Below are positions 1 to 9,686 of a DNA stretch of 64,000 nucleotides, one piece after another; within the stretch, counting starts at the first letter, position 1; the number at the start of each line of letters is the position of its first letter. The DNA lies in the NCBI GenBank assembly GCA_014378105.1, contig JACMOI010000010.1, positions 1-64,000 of the forward strand. The letters are read 5' to 3'. The notes under the pieces are model-generated. The model saw nothing but the letters and a program-made list of their open reading frames with translations. It made no database searches and was not told the DNA's origin. This DNA comes from Pseudopedobacter sp. Its GTDB lineage: Bacteria; Bacteroidota; Bacteroidia; Sphingobacteriales; Sphingobacteriaceae. Position numbers and translations under genes: made by a program.

Positions 1-1
1 A

Positions 2-949
2 AAAATATCTATCGCATTTTTATCTCCAGAGGAAGCCGAGCAACCGCTTTCTTTTGGTGTTCGATTACCATTTAATACGGATACCATTGTAAAATTAGCT
101 CCAGGAATCGAGCGTCCAGGGGTACATTTGGCTATTTGGGTCGAAAATAGTTCACTTTATATATGGGGAACCACTTTAAAAGTCCCTAATTATTGTTTCG
201 TTTTAGATGTTTCAGAACCTGGCTTATTAGTCGTAAAACATCGTCGTTTGCATGGCTTTGGAAAGTATACTAACGTAGCAGTTTTAAAAGGCGATGAAGT
301 TAAGATTATTGATAAGGATTGTGGTACGGCCGAAGATGCTCCAGCAATTGTTACCGCTTTATTAGATTTAGATTCTCCTTGCTCCTGGAATGATGGTGTA
401 AATGTTCTCATCCAATTGGCTGTTTCTATGCGATCTCATCAGCATGGAGGAATTTTGCTGGTTACGCCGCCAAATTCTGACGAGTGGCGTAAGTCTATTA
501 TTCATCCTTTGCAGTACCCAGTTTTCCCGTCATTTGGATCTTTAGCCGCTTTGATGAATCAAAGTCATGAGGAGATAGGACAACTTATTTGGCAAAGTAA
601 TTTAAGAAGTGAGGTGGAGAATTTAGCTGGATTAACCGCTGTAGATGGGGCCACGGTGATGAGTCGTAATCACCATCTTTTTACCTTTGGCGCTAAAATT
701 ACCCGTAAAAAAGGGAATGAATCTGTAGAGAAATTACTTTACATAGAGCCAATTATTGGCGGAGAAGCCAAAGAAAAGTTTGCTGGTGAGGTGGGTGGAA
801 CCAGACATTTATCGGCCGCTCAATTTATACACGACCAACCAGATGCTTTAGCAATGGTAGCTTCTCAAGACGGGCATTTTACGGTTTTCTCTTGGTCGCC
901 AAAACAACAGAAAGTTCAGGCACATCGGATTGATTCTTTGTTGATTTAA
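2..949 (+). CDS. 5'-truncated CDS, DAC/DisA_N-superfamily-like (probable sensor, DACNV-type) protein
   Basis: Frame stays open upstream of the listed TTG start at 128 to the window edge (KISIAFLSPEEAEQPLSFGVRLPFN...). C-terminal part has DGATVMSRNHHLFTFGA and GGTRHLSAAQFIHDQPDALAMVASQDGHFTVF, like the DGA and GTRHR blocks of diadenylate cyclase domains. Confidence 0.65.
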   Translation, partial: KISIAFLSPEEAEQPLSFGVRLPFNTDTIVKLAPGIERPGVHLAIWVENSSLYIWGTTLKVPNYCFVLDVSEPGLLVVKHRRLHGFGKYTNVAVLKGDEVKIIDKDCGTAEDAPAIVTALLDLDSPCSWNDGVNVLIQLAVSMRSHQHGGILLVTPPNSDEWRKSIIHPLQYPVFPSFGSLAALMNQSHEEIGQLIWQSNLRSEVENLAGLTAVDGATVMSRNHHLFTFGAKITRKKGNESVEKLLYIEPIIGGEAKEKFAGEVGGTRHLSAAQFIHDQPDALAMVASQDGHFTVFSWSPKQQKVQAHRIDSLLI

Positions 950-960
950 TTTTAGCAAAA

Positions 961-991
961 AGGCTGACAGGCTTTCAAACCCTGTCAGCCT
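961..991. terminator. Perfect 11-bp hairpin AGGCTGACAGG/CCTGTCAGCCT
   Basis: Inverted repeat read directly; A-run on the left gives a T-run only when read on the minus strand. Confidence 0.4.
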
Positions 992-1009
992 AAACATTCC
1001 GAAATATTT

Positions 1010-1017
1010 TATCTTTG
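1010..1017 (+). promoter_or_regulatory. Putative Bacteroidota -7 element TATCTTTG
   Basis: Matches TAnnTTTG, just upstream of ATG 1027. Confidence 0.4.
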
Positions 1018-1026
1018 CATTCATTC

Positions 1027-2259
1027 ATGAGGACAGATCACCAGATATTCACACTTTCTAACGGCATCAGGATTTTATTTAAACCTGCAAAATCAACCAT
1101 TTCGCATTGCTGTTTAGTGATTAATGCAGGGTCGAGAGATGAGCATCCAGGTGAACCGGGATTAGCGCATTTTATAGAACATTTGTTGTTTAAAGGCACT
1201 CAGAGAAGAACTACCAATCAGATTTTAAATCGTTTAGAAGTGGTTGGTGGAGATTTGAATGCCTATACCACTAAAGAATATACTTGTTTACAGGCGTCAT
1301 TTCTGAAAAGTCATTTAGAGCGGGCGATGGATTTATTACAAGACATTGCTTTCTTTTCCACCTTCCCGAAAGAGGAAATGGAAAAAGAAAAGGAAGTGAT
1401 TTTAGATGAAATTGCCAGTTACGAGGACCAACCAGAAGAGGCTATTAACGATGATTTTGAATCGATGCTTTTTGCCGGACATACTTTGGGTGAGAATATT
1501 TTAGGAACTATCGATTCGGTGAAGCGATTTGATCAGCAAGACATTGCGTCTTTTATTGCTAAAAATTACAATACTCATGAGATTATTTTTGCGATTTCTG
1601 GTTCCTATAATCCAACTAAAGTTTTAAAATTAGCAGCGCAATATTTTGGTGTGATTCCTGAAAACAAGAATCCTAAAAATAGAATTGCGCCTATCACTAT
1701 TCCTGTCCAAAAAGCCATTGTTAAAAAGCCAATTAATCAGGCGCATTGTATGTTGGGCTGTAGAGCTTATTCCGTTAATCAGGAACAGAAAACAGGTTTA
1801 TTATTGCTCAATAATTTATTAGGTGGCACTGGAATGAGCTCTCGGTTAAATCTAGAAATTAGGGAGAAACACGGAATTGCATATACCATAGAATCTAATT
1901 ACTCGCCCTTAAGCGATACCGGCTTGTTTTCTATTTACTTTGGTACTGATACCGAAAAAGTATCCAAAACACTGCAGTTGATGGAAAAGGAATTAAAGAA
2001 ACTGCGAGAAAAAAAGCTAGGTTTAATTCAGTTGGCGCAAGCCAAACAAAAGTTTATTGGGCAAATCGCTTTAGGCGAAGAAAACCGAATGGGCGTTTTA
2101 ATTTCTATGGCGAAAAGCTTGTTAGATTACGATAAAATCGATTCTCTGAAAGAAGTCTTTTTCAAAATCAACAAAGTGACAGCGGATGATATGCTTCAAA
2201 TTTCAAATGAAATTTTCGATCAAAATCAGTTAAGTATGTTATTGTTTGAGCCGGAATAA
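1027..2259 (+). CDS. M16 family zinc peptidase (insulinase/processing-protease-like)
   Basis: HFIEHLLFKGT (HxxEH) motif; ORF called at 1015 (TTG), ATG at 1027 preferred. Confidence 0.9.
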   Translation: MRTDHQIFTLSNGIRILFKPAKSTISHCCLVINAGSRDEHPGEPGLAHFIEHLLFKGTQRRTTNQILNRLEVVGGDLNAYTTKEYTCLQASFLKSHLERAMDLLQDIAFFSTFPKEEMEKEKEVILDEIASYEDQPEEAINDDFESMLFAGHTLGENILGTIDSVKRFDQQDIASFIAKNYNTHEIIFAISGSYNPTKVLKLAAQYFGVIPENKNPKNRIAPITIPVQKAIVKKPINQAHCMLGCRAYSVNQEQKTGLLLLNNLLGGTGMSSRLNLEIREKHGIAYTIESNYSPLSDTGLFSIYFGTDTEKVSKTLQLMEKELKKLREKKLGLIQLAQAKQKFIGQIALGEENRMGVLISMAKSLLDYDKIDSLKEVFFKINKVTADDMLQISNEIFDQNQLSMLLFEPE

Positions 2260-2261
2260 TT

Positions 2262-2624
2262 TTAAAGAATTGAAATTAGGAAAAGTGTAACGATGGCTGG
2301 TAACGCCTGAACAAAAAATATCTTTTTATCTGCTGTTAAAGCACCATAAATACCAGCTATAGCTACACAAGCCAAGAAGAAGATAGACACATTGCCTCTC
2401 CAAATTAAATCTTTAATAAAGAAAGTCCAGATTAAACCTGCAGATAAGAAACCATTGTACAAACCTTGATTTGCTGCTAATGACTTGGTGGGTACAAATA
2501 AATCTTTTGGGAAACTTTTAAATACTTTTGGTCCACGGGTAGTCCATGCAAACATTTCCATCCATAGGATATAAAGATGTTCTAAAGCGATAAATCCGAT
2601 TAGAATTTTAATAATTACAACCAT
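2262..2624 (-). CDS. DUF1304 family membrane protein
   Basis: ALEHLYILWMEMFAW...NQGLYNGFLSAGLIW pattern typical of DUF1304. Confidence 0.8.
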   Translation of the reverse strand: MVVIIKILIGFIALEHLYILWMEMFAWTTRGPKVFKSFPKDLFVPTKSLAANQGLYNGFLSAGLIWTFFIKDLIWRGNVSIFFLACVAIAGIYGALTADKKIFFVQALPAIVTLFLISIL

Positions 2625-2679
2625 ATCGTTTGGTGGTTTTACGAAGTTCTCTACGAAGTCTAAAATTTTTTAAATCAAA

Positions 2680-2994
2680 TTATTTGCCAACATTAATATT
2701 CAAGTTTGCCAATTCTACATGTAATTTGACCTTTGCTTTCAATGCCGAGAAAACTCTCATGAGCGTGTCCATCGTCACATTACTTGCATTGTTTTCAAGT
2801 CTGGAAATTTGAGCTTTCTGAACTCCGATTAATTTTCCGAGTTCTTCCTGTGTCAAATTCCGTTCTTGTCTTGTTTGTTTGATGGCTTTCCCAATTAAAT
2901 CCATTTGAACTTCATACTCAAAGAAATCGCGTTCAGGTGTTCCGATTTCTCCTATAATTCTATCCTGGACTTCATTTAATGTGTAGGTCTTCAT
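2680..2994 (-). CDS. XRE-family HTH antitoxin (HigA-type)
   Basis: HTH core IGKAIKQTRQERNLTQEELGKLIGVQKAQISRLENN; overlaps preceding toxin remnant by ATGA. Confidence 0.8.
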   Translation of the reverse strand: MKTYTLNEVQDRIIGEIGTPERDFFEYEVQMDLIGKAIKQTRQERNLTQEELGKLIGVQKAQISRLENNASNVTMDTLMRVFSALKAKVKLHVELANLNINVGK

Positions 2995-3347
2995 TTCTTT
3001 TTATTTTTTAATTCTTTCTCCGATAAATATTTCTCCCTAATCTGCATTGCTTTTTGAATCTCGTGGTCTGAAACTTTACTTCTCTTTTTCACAAAGCCAT
3101 GTGTTGAGACAACAAATGTTTGATTTTTAGATGTTTTATCCCAAAAAGCCAAAAGCCGATATTGAAGACCTTGGTACAATGTTCGAAATTCCCAGATTTC
3201 ATTATTTAACTTTTTGAAGAGTTGAGCGTCTAGTTCGACTTGAGATTTTCTAATGTTATAAAGAATCTTCTCAGAATGCTTTTTATCTAAGCCTTTTAGA
3301 AATTCAAATACTTACTCTAAAATAATAACTTCAAAAAGCTTAGTCAT
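2991..3347 (-). pseudogene. RelE/ParE/HigB-type toxin interrupted by an in-frame TAA
   Basis: Continuous frame from ATG 3347: MTKLFEVIILE*VFEFLKGLDKKHSEKILYNIRKSQVELDAQLFKKLNNEIWEFRTLYQGLQYRLLAFWDK...; TAA at 3312-3314. Listed ORF 2991..3179 is only the C-terminal half. Confidence 0.75.
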
Positions 3348-3446
3348 TAAGTCAAATATTTATCTTGATAAAGATAGTAAAGTTTCGTTAAAAAGAAACT
3401 TCTTGTTTTAAGAGATGATTTTTGTCAGGTGAATAATGATGATATC

Positions 3447-4718
3447 TTATGGATTTAATTTATAAACAACACCATCTTTCATTACCAAATTCACCTTTCT
3501 TACATTAGAAATATTGTCTAAGGGATTTCCAGAAACCGCAATAATATCGGCTTTTAAGCCAGCCTTTAATTGTCCAATTTCGTCTTGATGAAAAACCTTG
3601 GCATTAACAGAAGTCGCTGATCTTAGAACATCGATGGGTTTCATGCCGTATTCTACCATCATTTCCATTTCCCTAGCATTATCTCCATGAGGGAAAACAC
3701 CCACATCGCCGCCAAAACAAATCGTCACTCCTGCTTTTAAAGCAGCTTCAAAACTTTTATGCTTTTGGGTAATTCTTTGCGGTTCGGGCTTAGTCCCTGC
3801 TTTCCAGCCATCATATCTTGAAATGGCATCGCCAGCAGCAATAGTTGGGCAAAGTGCAATGCCTTTTTCTTTCATCAAATTAAAAACTTCAGCATCTCCA
3901 TTGTCTCCGTGTTCAATGGTTTCTACGCCACCTTCAATGGCTCGCCTCATTCCCTCTTTTGTTCCAGCATGAGCAACTACGGGTCTTCCGGTACTTTTTG
4001 CAGTTTCAACCACCGATTTTATTTCGGCCACACTAAAAGTGGGCATGCTGGTTTTATTTAATCCCCAACGGTAATCAGCATAAATTTTTACCAGATCTAT
4101 TCCGTGTCCAATTTGGTTTCTTACGGTACTGATTAAATGTTCACCATCGCTTTCCTCAGCTCCTTTGGGTAAATCTAATTCCGTCACATCAGTTTTTGGT
4201 CCGTAGCTTCCTGTGGCAACAATGGCTCTCCCCGCCACAATCATTCTTGGGCCAATAGTCAATCCACTGTTGATGCTTTCTCTCAAACCTACATCGTCAT
4301 AACCAGCTCCTTCTGTTCCTAAGTCTCTCACTGTGGTAAACCCAGCCATTAACGTTGATTTAGCATGATTGACCGCTCTTACCGTTCTTTCTACTCTGCT
4401 TTCTTTTAAAACCTGATCATTCCATTCGGTTTCGTTGTAAGGATGAAGAAATAAATGCGAATGACCTTCTATTAAGCCGGGTAATAAGGTTTGCCCAACT
4501 AAGTTAATGGTGGTATCAATTTTAAATTTGATTTGAAGCAACTCTTTTTGGTCGCCCACCATAAAAATACGGCTGTCTTTTACGATAACGAATCCATTTT
4601 GGTGCATTTCTAGGCCATCAAAAACCCGATCAGCTTTTAAAAGAATAGTTTTTGAAGGTTGCTGCGCAAATGAAATTTGGCAAATAATAGTGAATAGGAA
4701 AAGTAATTTAAGCTTCAT
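3447..4718 (-). CDS. Secreted amidohydrolase (imidazolonepropionase/prolidase-like)
   Basis: Signal peptide; LLPGLIEGHSHLFLHP, VVAHAGT, CFGGDVGVFPHG metal-site motifs. Confidence 0.87.
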   Translation of the reverse strand: MKLKLLFLFTIICQISFAQQPSKTILLKADRVFDGLEMHQNGFVIVKDSRIFMVGDQKELLQIKFKIDTTINLVGQTLLPGLIEGHSHLFLHPYNETEWNDQVLKESRVERTVRAVNHAKSTLMAGFTTVRDLGTEGAGYDDVGLRESINSGLTIGPRMIVAGRAIVATGSYGPKTDVTELDLPKGAEESDGEHLISTVRNQIGHGIDLVKIYADYRWGLNKTSMPTFSVAEIKSVVETAKSTGRPVVAHAGTKEGMRRAIEGGVETIEHGDNGDAEVFNLMKEKGIALCPTIAAGDAISRYDGWKAGTKPEPQRITQKHKSFEAALKAGVTICFGGDVGVFPHGDNAREMEMMVEYGMKPIDVLRSATSVNAKVFHQDEIGQLKAGLKADIIAVSGNPLDNISNVRKVNLVMKDGVVYKLNP

Positions 4719-4789
4719 ATTATATTTTAAAACATTAAACTACACAAAATTTAAGAGCCTACATTTTTTAAAATGTAAAATTGATGATA

Positions 4790-5971
4790 TTATTCTTCGT
4801 CGCCCGGAACGCCTCTTCTAACCACAGGCATTCCCACAATTTTATACACTTCATCAATTTGGGTGATGCTCCCATTTACCAGATTACTTAAGATAATTAT
4901 AGTGACATCATTTTTTAAATCTCTAATGTACATATGTCTGAAACCATGCCACCAACCCGGGTGATAGACTACTTCCTCGTTTTTTGCAGGGTTAATGTAT
5001 AAATGCCAACCATAACCATAATTAAAATACTCGTTTTTATACTTGCTACGGGGTACATAAGCCGAATCTAAAGTGCTTCTTTTCAAAATTCGGTTATCCC
5101 TCAACGCTTGGTCAAATAAATATAAATCTTCCACAGTAGAGTAAACTCCTTTATCACCAACAGGTCCGTCCAAAAAATCTTGCCTTACTGATCTTCTCCA
5201 AACTCGGTCATGACCAACCACATCAACTGGTATTTTATCGTATTTGGTAGTGCTATAAATAGCGGTGTGTTTTAATCCGAAGGGTTTAAAAATAGTCTCC
5301 GCCATATAATCAGCAAAAGGTTTACCCGTTACTTTTTCAACTACTGAGGCTAAAAGCATGTAGTTGGTATTGTTGTAATGATAAATCCGGTCAGGGGTGA
5401 AATATGGAGCAGGTTTCTTTTCGGCAAAAAGCCTCAAAACATCGTTGTTGCTCATGCCTTTATACTTTTGTTTCCAGATGTCATCTGTAAAATAAACATA
5501 GTTGGTTAAGCCTGATCGGTGTGTCAACAACATTTTTATAGTAATGCCCTTGTAAGGAAAGTTGGGATAAAAATGATCCATCGTTTGATCAAGCGTCAAC
5601 TTTCCTTCTTCCATCAACTTTAAAATCGCGGTGGCGGTAAAGGTTTTAGAGATAGAAGCCAGCTGAAATTGCGAACCTAATTTTAAAGAATCTCTGTGCA
5701 AATAATCGGCCCAGCCGAAAACCCCTTCGTAGATGATTTTCCCCTTTTTAGCGATCAATACATTCCCGTTAAAATTCCTTTTTCGGTGTATATCGTTAAA
5801 ATATTCTTCTAATTTTTGATTTGCTTTAGCGGGATCATAAACTAAAAGTAAGCTATCTTTTTTAGGATCTATCTTAGTTTCAACTGGTTTTTTTTTGGAA
5901 TCACTTGAAGAACAAGCCGCTATAAATAAATAAGGAATTAGAATATAGAGAGGTAATTTGTATCTGAGCAT
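4790..5971 (-). CDS. Serine hydrolase, beta-lactamase/class C-like lipoprotein
   Basis: Lipobox FIAACSS; SISKTFTATAILKL (SxxK), YNNTNY motif. Confidence 0.85.
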   Translation of the reverse strand: MLRYKLPLYILIPYLFIAACSSSDSKKKPVETKIDPKKDSLLLVYDPAKANQKLEEYFNDIHRKRNFNGNVLIAKKGKIIYEGVFGWADYLHRDSLKLGSQFQLASISKTFTATAILKLMEEGKLTLDQTMDHFYPNFPYKGITIKMLLTHRSGLTNYVYFTDDIWKQKYKGMSNNDVLRLFAEKKPAPYFTPDRIYHYNNTNYMLLASVVEKVTGKPFADYMAETIFKPFGLKHTAIYSTTKYDKIPVDVVGHDRVWRRSVRQDFLDGPVGDKGVYSTVEDLYLFDQALRDNRILKRSTLDSAYVPRSKYKNEYFNYGYGWHLYINPAKNEEVVYHPGWWHGFRHMYIRDLKNDVTIIILSNLVNGSITQIDEVYKIVGMPVVRRGVPGDEE

Positions 5972-6111
5972 GAATTTTTTTTAAATCTTAACGAGCGTCG
6001 AAATTAGAAATTATCATTGTATAAAAACAAAAGGAGTTTTAAACATTAATGTCTTCCATCGGTTAACGATATCAATCAAAAAATCTTAATTTTGCCACAA
6101 ATCACAAGGAA

Positions 6112-7509
6112 ATGGAATACAGATTAGAACATGATACCATGGGCGAGGTAAAAGTTCCGGCAGATAAATTCTGGGGAGCACAAACCGAACGTTCAAGAAA
6201 CAATTTTAAGATTGGTCCAGAGGCTTCTATGCCTAAAGAAATCATTCATGCGTTTGCTTATTTAAAAAAGGCAGCCGCCATGGCAAATACAGATTTGGGG
6301 GTTTTATCGGCAGATAAGAGAGACTTAATCGCTAAAGCCTGTGATGAAATCTTAACGGGCAATTTAGATGATCAATTTCCTTTGGTGATCTGGCAAACGG
6401 GTTCGGGTACACAGTCTAATATGAATGCCAATGAAGTGATTGCTAACAAAGCACATGTGATGAATGGGGGAGCTTTAACTGATGACAAAAAGGTGTTGCA
6501 TCCTAACGACGATGTGAATAAATCTCAATCATCAAACGATACTTTCCCTACTGCAATGCACATTGCAACCTATAAGCAAGTAGTAGAAATCACCTTGCCG
6601 GGAATCACTCTATTAAGAGGTACCTTAACAAAAAAGTCGGAAGAATTCGCTAAAATCACCAAAACTGGCCGTACCCATTTTATGGATGCAACACCACTGA
6701 CTTTGGGTCAAGAATTTTCTGGTTATGCGCAACAACTCACCAACTCTATTAGAGCCATCAACAATGCTTTGGAAGCGGTTAAAGAATTAGCTTTAGGCGG
6801 AACAGCAGTTGGAACTGGTTTAAATACCCCAAAAGGTTACGATGTTTTGGTAGCAAAACACATTGCTGATTTAACAGAATTGCCTTTCATCACCGCTCCA
6901 AATAAATTCGAAGCTTTGGCTGCTCATGATGCGATGGTCGAAATGTCTGGGGCGTTAAAAAGAGCAGCAGTTTCATTGATGAAAATTGCGAATGACATCA
7001 GGATGTTGAGCTCAGGCCCACGTTGTGGAATTGGTGAAATCATCATTCCTGATAATGAGCCGGGTTCTTCTATTATGCCAGGTAAAGTCAACCCAACTCA
7101 GCCAGAAGCTTTAACTATGGTTTGTGCTCAGGTAATGGGGAATGATGTTGCGGTTTCCATCGGTGGTTCAAATGGTCATTTCGAATTGAACGTTTTTAAG
7201 CCAGTCATCGCTTCAAACGTATTGCAATCTGCTCGTTTAATTGGCGATGCTTGTGTTTCTTTTAATGATAATTGTGCAGTTGGCATACTACCTAACTTAC
7301 CAGAGATTCAAAAACATTTAGAGAATTCTTTGATGCTGGTAACGGCTTTAAATCCGCATATTGGTTACGAAAATGCAGCTAAAATTGCTAAAAAAGCACA
7401 TAAAGAAAATAAGACTTTACGAGAAGCAGCAGTAGAATCTGGACTATTAACATCAGAACAATTTACCGAGTGGGTAAAACCTGAAGACATGGTAGGATCT
7501 TTAAAATAG
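6112..7509 (+). CDS. fumC: Class II fumarate hydratase
   Basis: [15 protein letters not shown] signature, [29 protein letters not shown]-terminus. Confidence 0.97.
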   Translation: MEYRLEHDTMGEVKVPADKFWGAQTERSRNNFKIGPEASMPKEIIHAFAYLKKAAAMANTDLGVLSADKRDLIAKACDEILTGNLDDQFPLVIWQTGSGTQSNMNANEVIANKAHVMNGGALTDDKKVLHPNDDVNKSQSSNDTFPTAMHIATYKQVVEITLPGITLLRGTLTKKSEEFAKITKTGRTHFMDATPLTLGQEFSGYAQQLTNSIRAINNALEAVKELALGGTAVGTGLNTPKGYDVLVAKHIADLTELPFITAPNKFEALAAHDAMVEMSGALKRAAVSLMKIANDIRMLSSGPRCGIGEIIIPDNEPGSSIMPGKVNPTQPEALTMVCAQVMGNDVAVSIGGSNGHFELNVFKPVIASNVLQSARLIGDACVSFNDNCAVGILPNLPEIQKHLENSLMLVTALNPHIGYENAAKIAKKAHKENKTLREAAVESGLLTSEQFTEWVKPEDMVGSLK

Positions 7510-7520
7510 CATAAATCAAG

Positions 7521-7551
7521 ACTTACGGGACAGAAAAATCGCGTAAGTTTT
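7521..7551 (+). terminator. Probable fumC terminator
   Basis: ACTTACG...CGTAAGT followed by T-run. Confidence 0.5.
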
Positions 7552-7564
7552 TAATTATTATTGG

Positions 7565-7655
7565 GGCGTTTTCCCGATAGCTATCGGGACACGCTATCCA
7601 CTCATATTGCACATGGCCTTAGCCACAAGTAAGTATCCATTTCCATCTTTAATGC
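7565..7655 (-). repeat. Dispersed intergenic repeat, copy A
   Basis: Minus strand: GCATTAAAGATGGAAATGGATAC...GTCCCGATAGCTATCGGGAAAACGCC; aligns with copies B-F. Confidence 0.8.
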
Positions 7656-7660
7656 AAAAA

Positions 7661-8173
7661 ATGAAATCTAAAACAGCCACATATTACTTTTTATTTATTG
7701 CTACACTTTTATTGTGCTCTTGTAGTTTTAATAAAACCAAATATTCAACAGGAGTAGACTTTCTGCAAGGAAAATGGAATGAAGACTCAGTGATGAATAA
7801 AGAATCTTTAGTTTCTTACCAGCAATACCAATTTAGCTTTAGCTGTGATTCCTTTTATTTAAAAGTTGAAACATTCTCAAAAGTAAATTTAGAAGGAGGT
7901 TCCTGTTTTAATAAAAAGCATTGGAATGAATTCGCTAAAGGGTATTATCGGATCTCAAAAGATACTTTAAAGTTTGAAGGAAATTTTGTTTCAGAAGAAT
8001 ATAAATATAAACCCGAGGGTAGTTGTTATAGGTCAGGTAAATATCTGGAAGATTTCATTATAAACAGCGATAACAAAAATATAGTAATCCTAAAAAGCTT
8101 GCAAACTGGTTTATATCACCAATTGGTGATCAAGCAAAGAGGTTCTTGTAGTATAGAGGATTCAAAAAAATAA
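7661..8173 (+). CDS. Hypothetical lipoprotein
   Basis: MKSKTATYYFLFIATLLLCSCSF lipoprotein signal; residues upstream of 7661 in the listed ORF come from repeat copy A. Confidence 0.75.
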   Translation: MKSKTATYYFLFIATLLLCSCSFNKTKYSTGVDFLQGKWNEDSVMNKESLVSYQQYQFSFSCDSFYLKVETFSKVNLEGGSCFNKKHWNEFAKGYYRISKDTLKFEGNFVSEEYKYKPEGSCYRSGKYLEDFIINSDNKNIVILKSLQTGLYHQLVIKQRGSCSIEDSKK

Positions 8174-8176
8174 AGG

Positions 8177-8620
8177 ATGAAAATCTTAATGGTTTGTTTA
8201 GGGAATATCTGTCGTTCTCCAATTGCTGAAGGTGTAATGCAAAAATTAGCATTTGATAACGGTTTTAATTGGGAGGTTGATTCAGCGGGAACAGGAAGTT
8301 ACCATATAGGTAGCCATCCCGATCATCGTTCTATCAAGGTTGCTAAACAATTTGGGATAGATATCTCTCAACAAAAGGCTAGAGCAATAAAAAAGGAAGA
8401 TTTCGAAATTTTTAACCACATCTATGTGATGGATCGACAGAATTATGACGATGTTATCAGTCTAGCTGCCAACGCAGACCAAATGAATAAAGTAAAGCTA
8501 TTAATTCCTGAGCGCATTGTATCCGACCCTTATTATGATGATGCCCTTTTTCTACCTGTTTTTGAGATGATTACCACACAATGTGAAAAACTTTTTGCTC
8601 AGCTTAAAAATGAAAATTGA
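8177..8620 (+). CDS. Low molecular weight protein-tyrosine phosphatase
   Basis: MVCLGNICRSPIAEG (CX5R P-loop), DPYYDD. Confidence 0.93.
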   Translation: MKILMVCLGNICRSPIAEGVMQKLAFDNGFNWEVDSAGTGSYHIGSHPDHRSIKVAKQFGIDISQQKARAIKKEDFEIFNHIYVMDRQNYDDVISLAANADQMNKVKLLIPERIVSDPYYDDALFLPVFEMITTQCEKLFAQLKNEN

Positions 8621-8648
8621 TAGTTTTAGTTAAATAAAGCTAATCATC

Positions 8649-9071
8649 ATGAAAAAATTACTATTAATTATTTTTGCTTTTTTAAGTGTACAGGTGTATG
8701 CGCAAAAAGTAGAAAAAGATCTTAAATACTATTATTACTATGTAAATCAGGATGATAACTTTATGGCTTACCTAAAAGCCAAAAAAACTTTTGATCAAAA
8801 AAAGTATGATTTCAAACTTCCTGCTTCTAAAGAAGCTTTGCAAGAAATGGAGGTGGATAAAGATAAAATCTTTAGAAATGAAAGAACTTATGCCGAGTTT
8901 TTAACAAAGTATGGGATGAAGAATGCAGGTGAATACGCCGAGCTTTATTTTAATCAGATGCATACTTTAAAAACTTTCTTAAAGAAAAACCCAGAGTTTT
9001 ATAACTTAAGTCCAAAAGAGCGTCAGAATATTATTGATAAATGGTATTACTCTGATATGGCTGCAAATTAA
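8649..9071 (+). CDS. Hypothetical secreted protein
   Basis: ORF with N-terminal signal peptide MKKLLLIIFAFLSVQVYAQ. Confidence 0.65.
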   Translation: MKKLLLIIFAFLSVQVYAQKVEKDLKYYYYYVNQDDNFMAYLKAKKTFDQKKYDFKLPASKEALQEMEVDKDKIFRNERTYAEFLTKYGMKNAGEYAELYFNQMHTLKTFLKKNPEFYNLSPKERQNIIDKWYYSDMAAN

Positions 9072-9104
9072 AAAGAGGAGCTTTAGTCGCTCCTTCTTTT
9101 AAAA

Positions 9105-9638
9105 CTAAAAAGTGGAGTCGTCAGCAGTTGGTCCGTAACTTCCCGGGATAGGAATATCCAACAGTCTTAAATAAACTCCTAATTGTGCCCTATGGTGAAT
9201 AAGCTGACCGAAGGACATTCTTATAGCCTCATATTTAGTATATTCATAAAAGATTTGCTCACCACTTCTTAACATCCATTCTTCATCTAATAATTCAACC
9301 TTAGCTTCTTTTAAAGCTTTTTCTGTTCTTTCAATGCAGTTATCAAAAAAAGTAATTAAGGAAATGGTATCATTTACATCTTCTATTTGATGTGTATTGT
9401 TTGCGAAGTCTAACTCAGTAGTTTTTAAAACCATTTCTATCCACGAATGAATATCGGCTAGATGAGTCACCAGACTTTTAATGGGCATACTTTTTTCGTG
9501 AGGCTTCCAGTTGTATTTGTTATTAGGGACAATTGATAACATTTTTCTAGAGGTGTTAGCTTCCTGCTCGAACTCTTTTAATAATAACTTGATCATAGAT
9601 TCCATTGCTTTTAAGATTTGTTTAAGCAAAGAAAACAT
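9105..9638 (-). CDS. DinB family protein
   Basis: MLSIVPNNKYNWKPHEKSMPIKSLVTHLADIHSW, QLIHHRAQLGVYLR. Confidence 0.87.
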   Translation of the reverse strand: MFSLLKQILKAMESMIKLLLKEFEQEANTSRKMLSIVPNNKYNWKPHEKSMPIKSLVTHLADIHSWIEMVLKTTELDFANNTHQIEDVNDTISLITFFDNCIERTEKALKEAKVELLDEEWMLRSGEQIFYEYTKYEAIRMSFGQLIHHRAQLGVYLRLLDIPIPGSYGPTADDSTF

Positions 9639-9686
9639 AGACTACTGACAACCCTATGTCAGTGATAGAATTAAATTTTAAATTAT

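Noticed and set aside
7573-7588. CCCGATAGCTATCGGG as a simple Rho-independent terminator
   Set aside because: No U-tract follows in copies A or B, and similarity extends across the whole ~90 bp element, so a plain terminator does not explain it.
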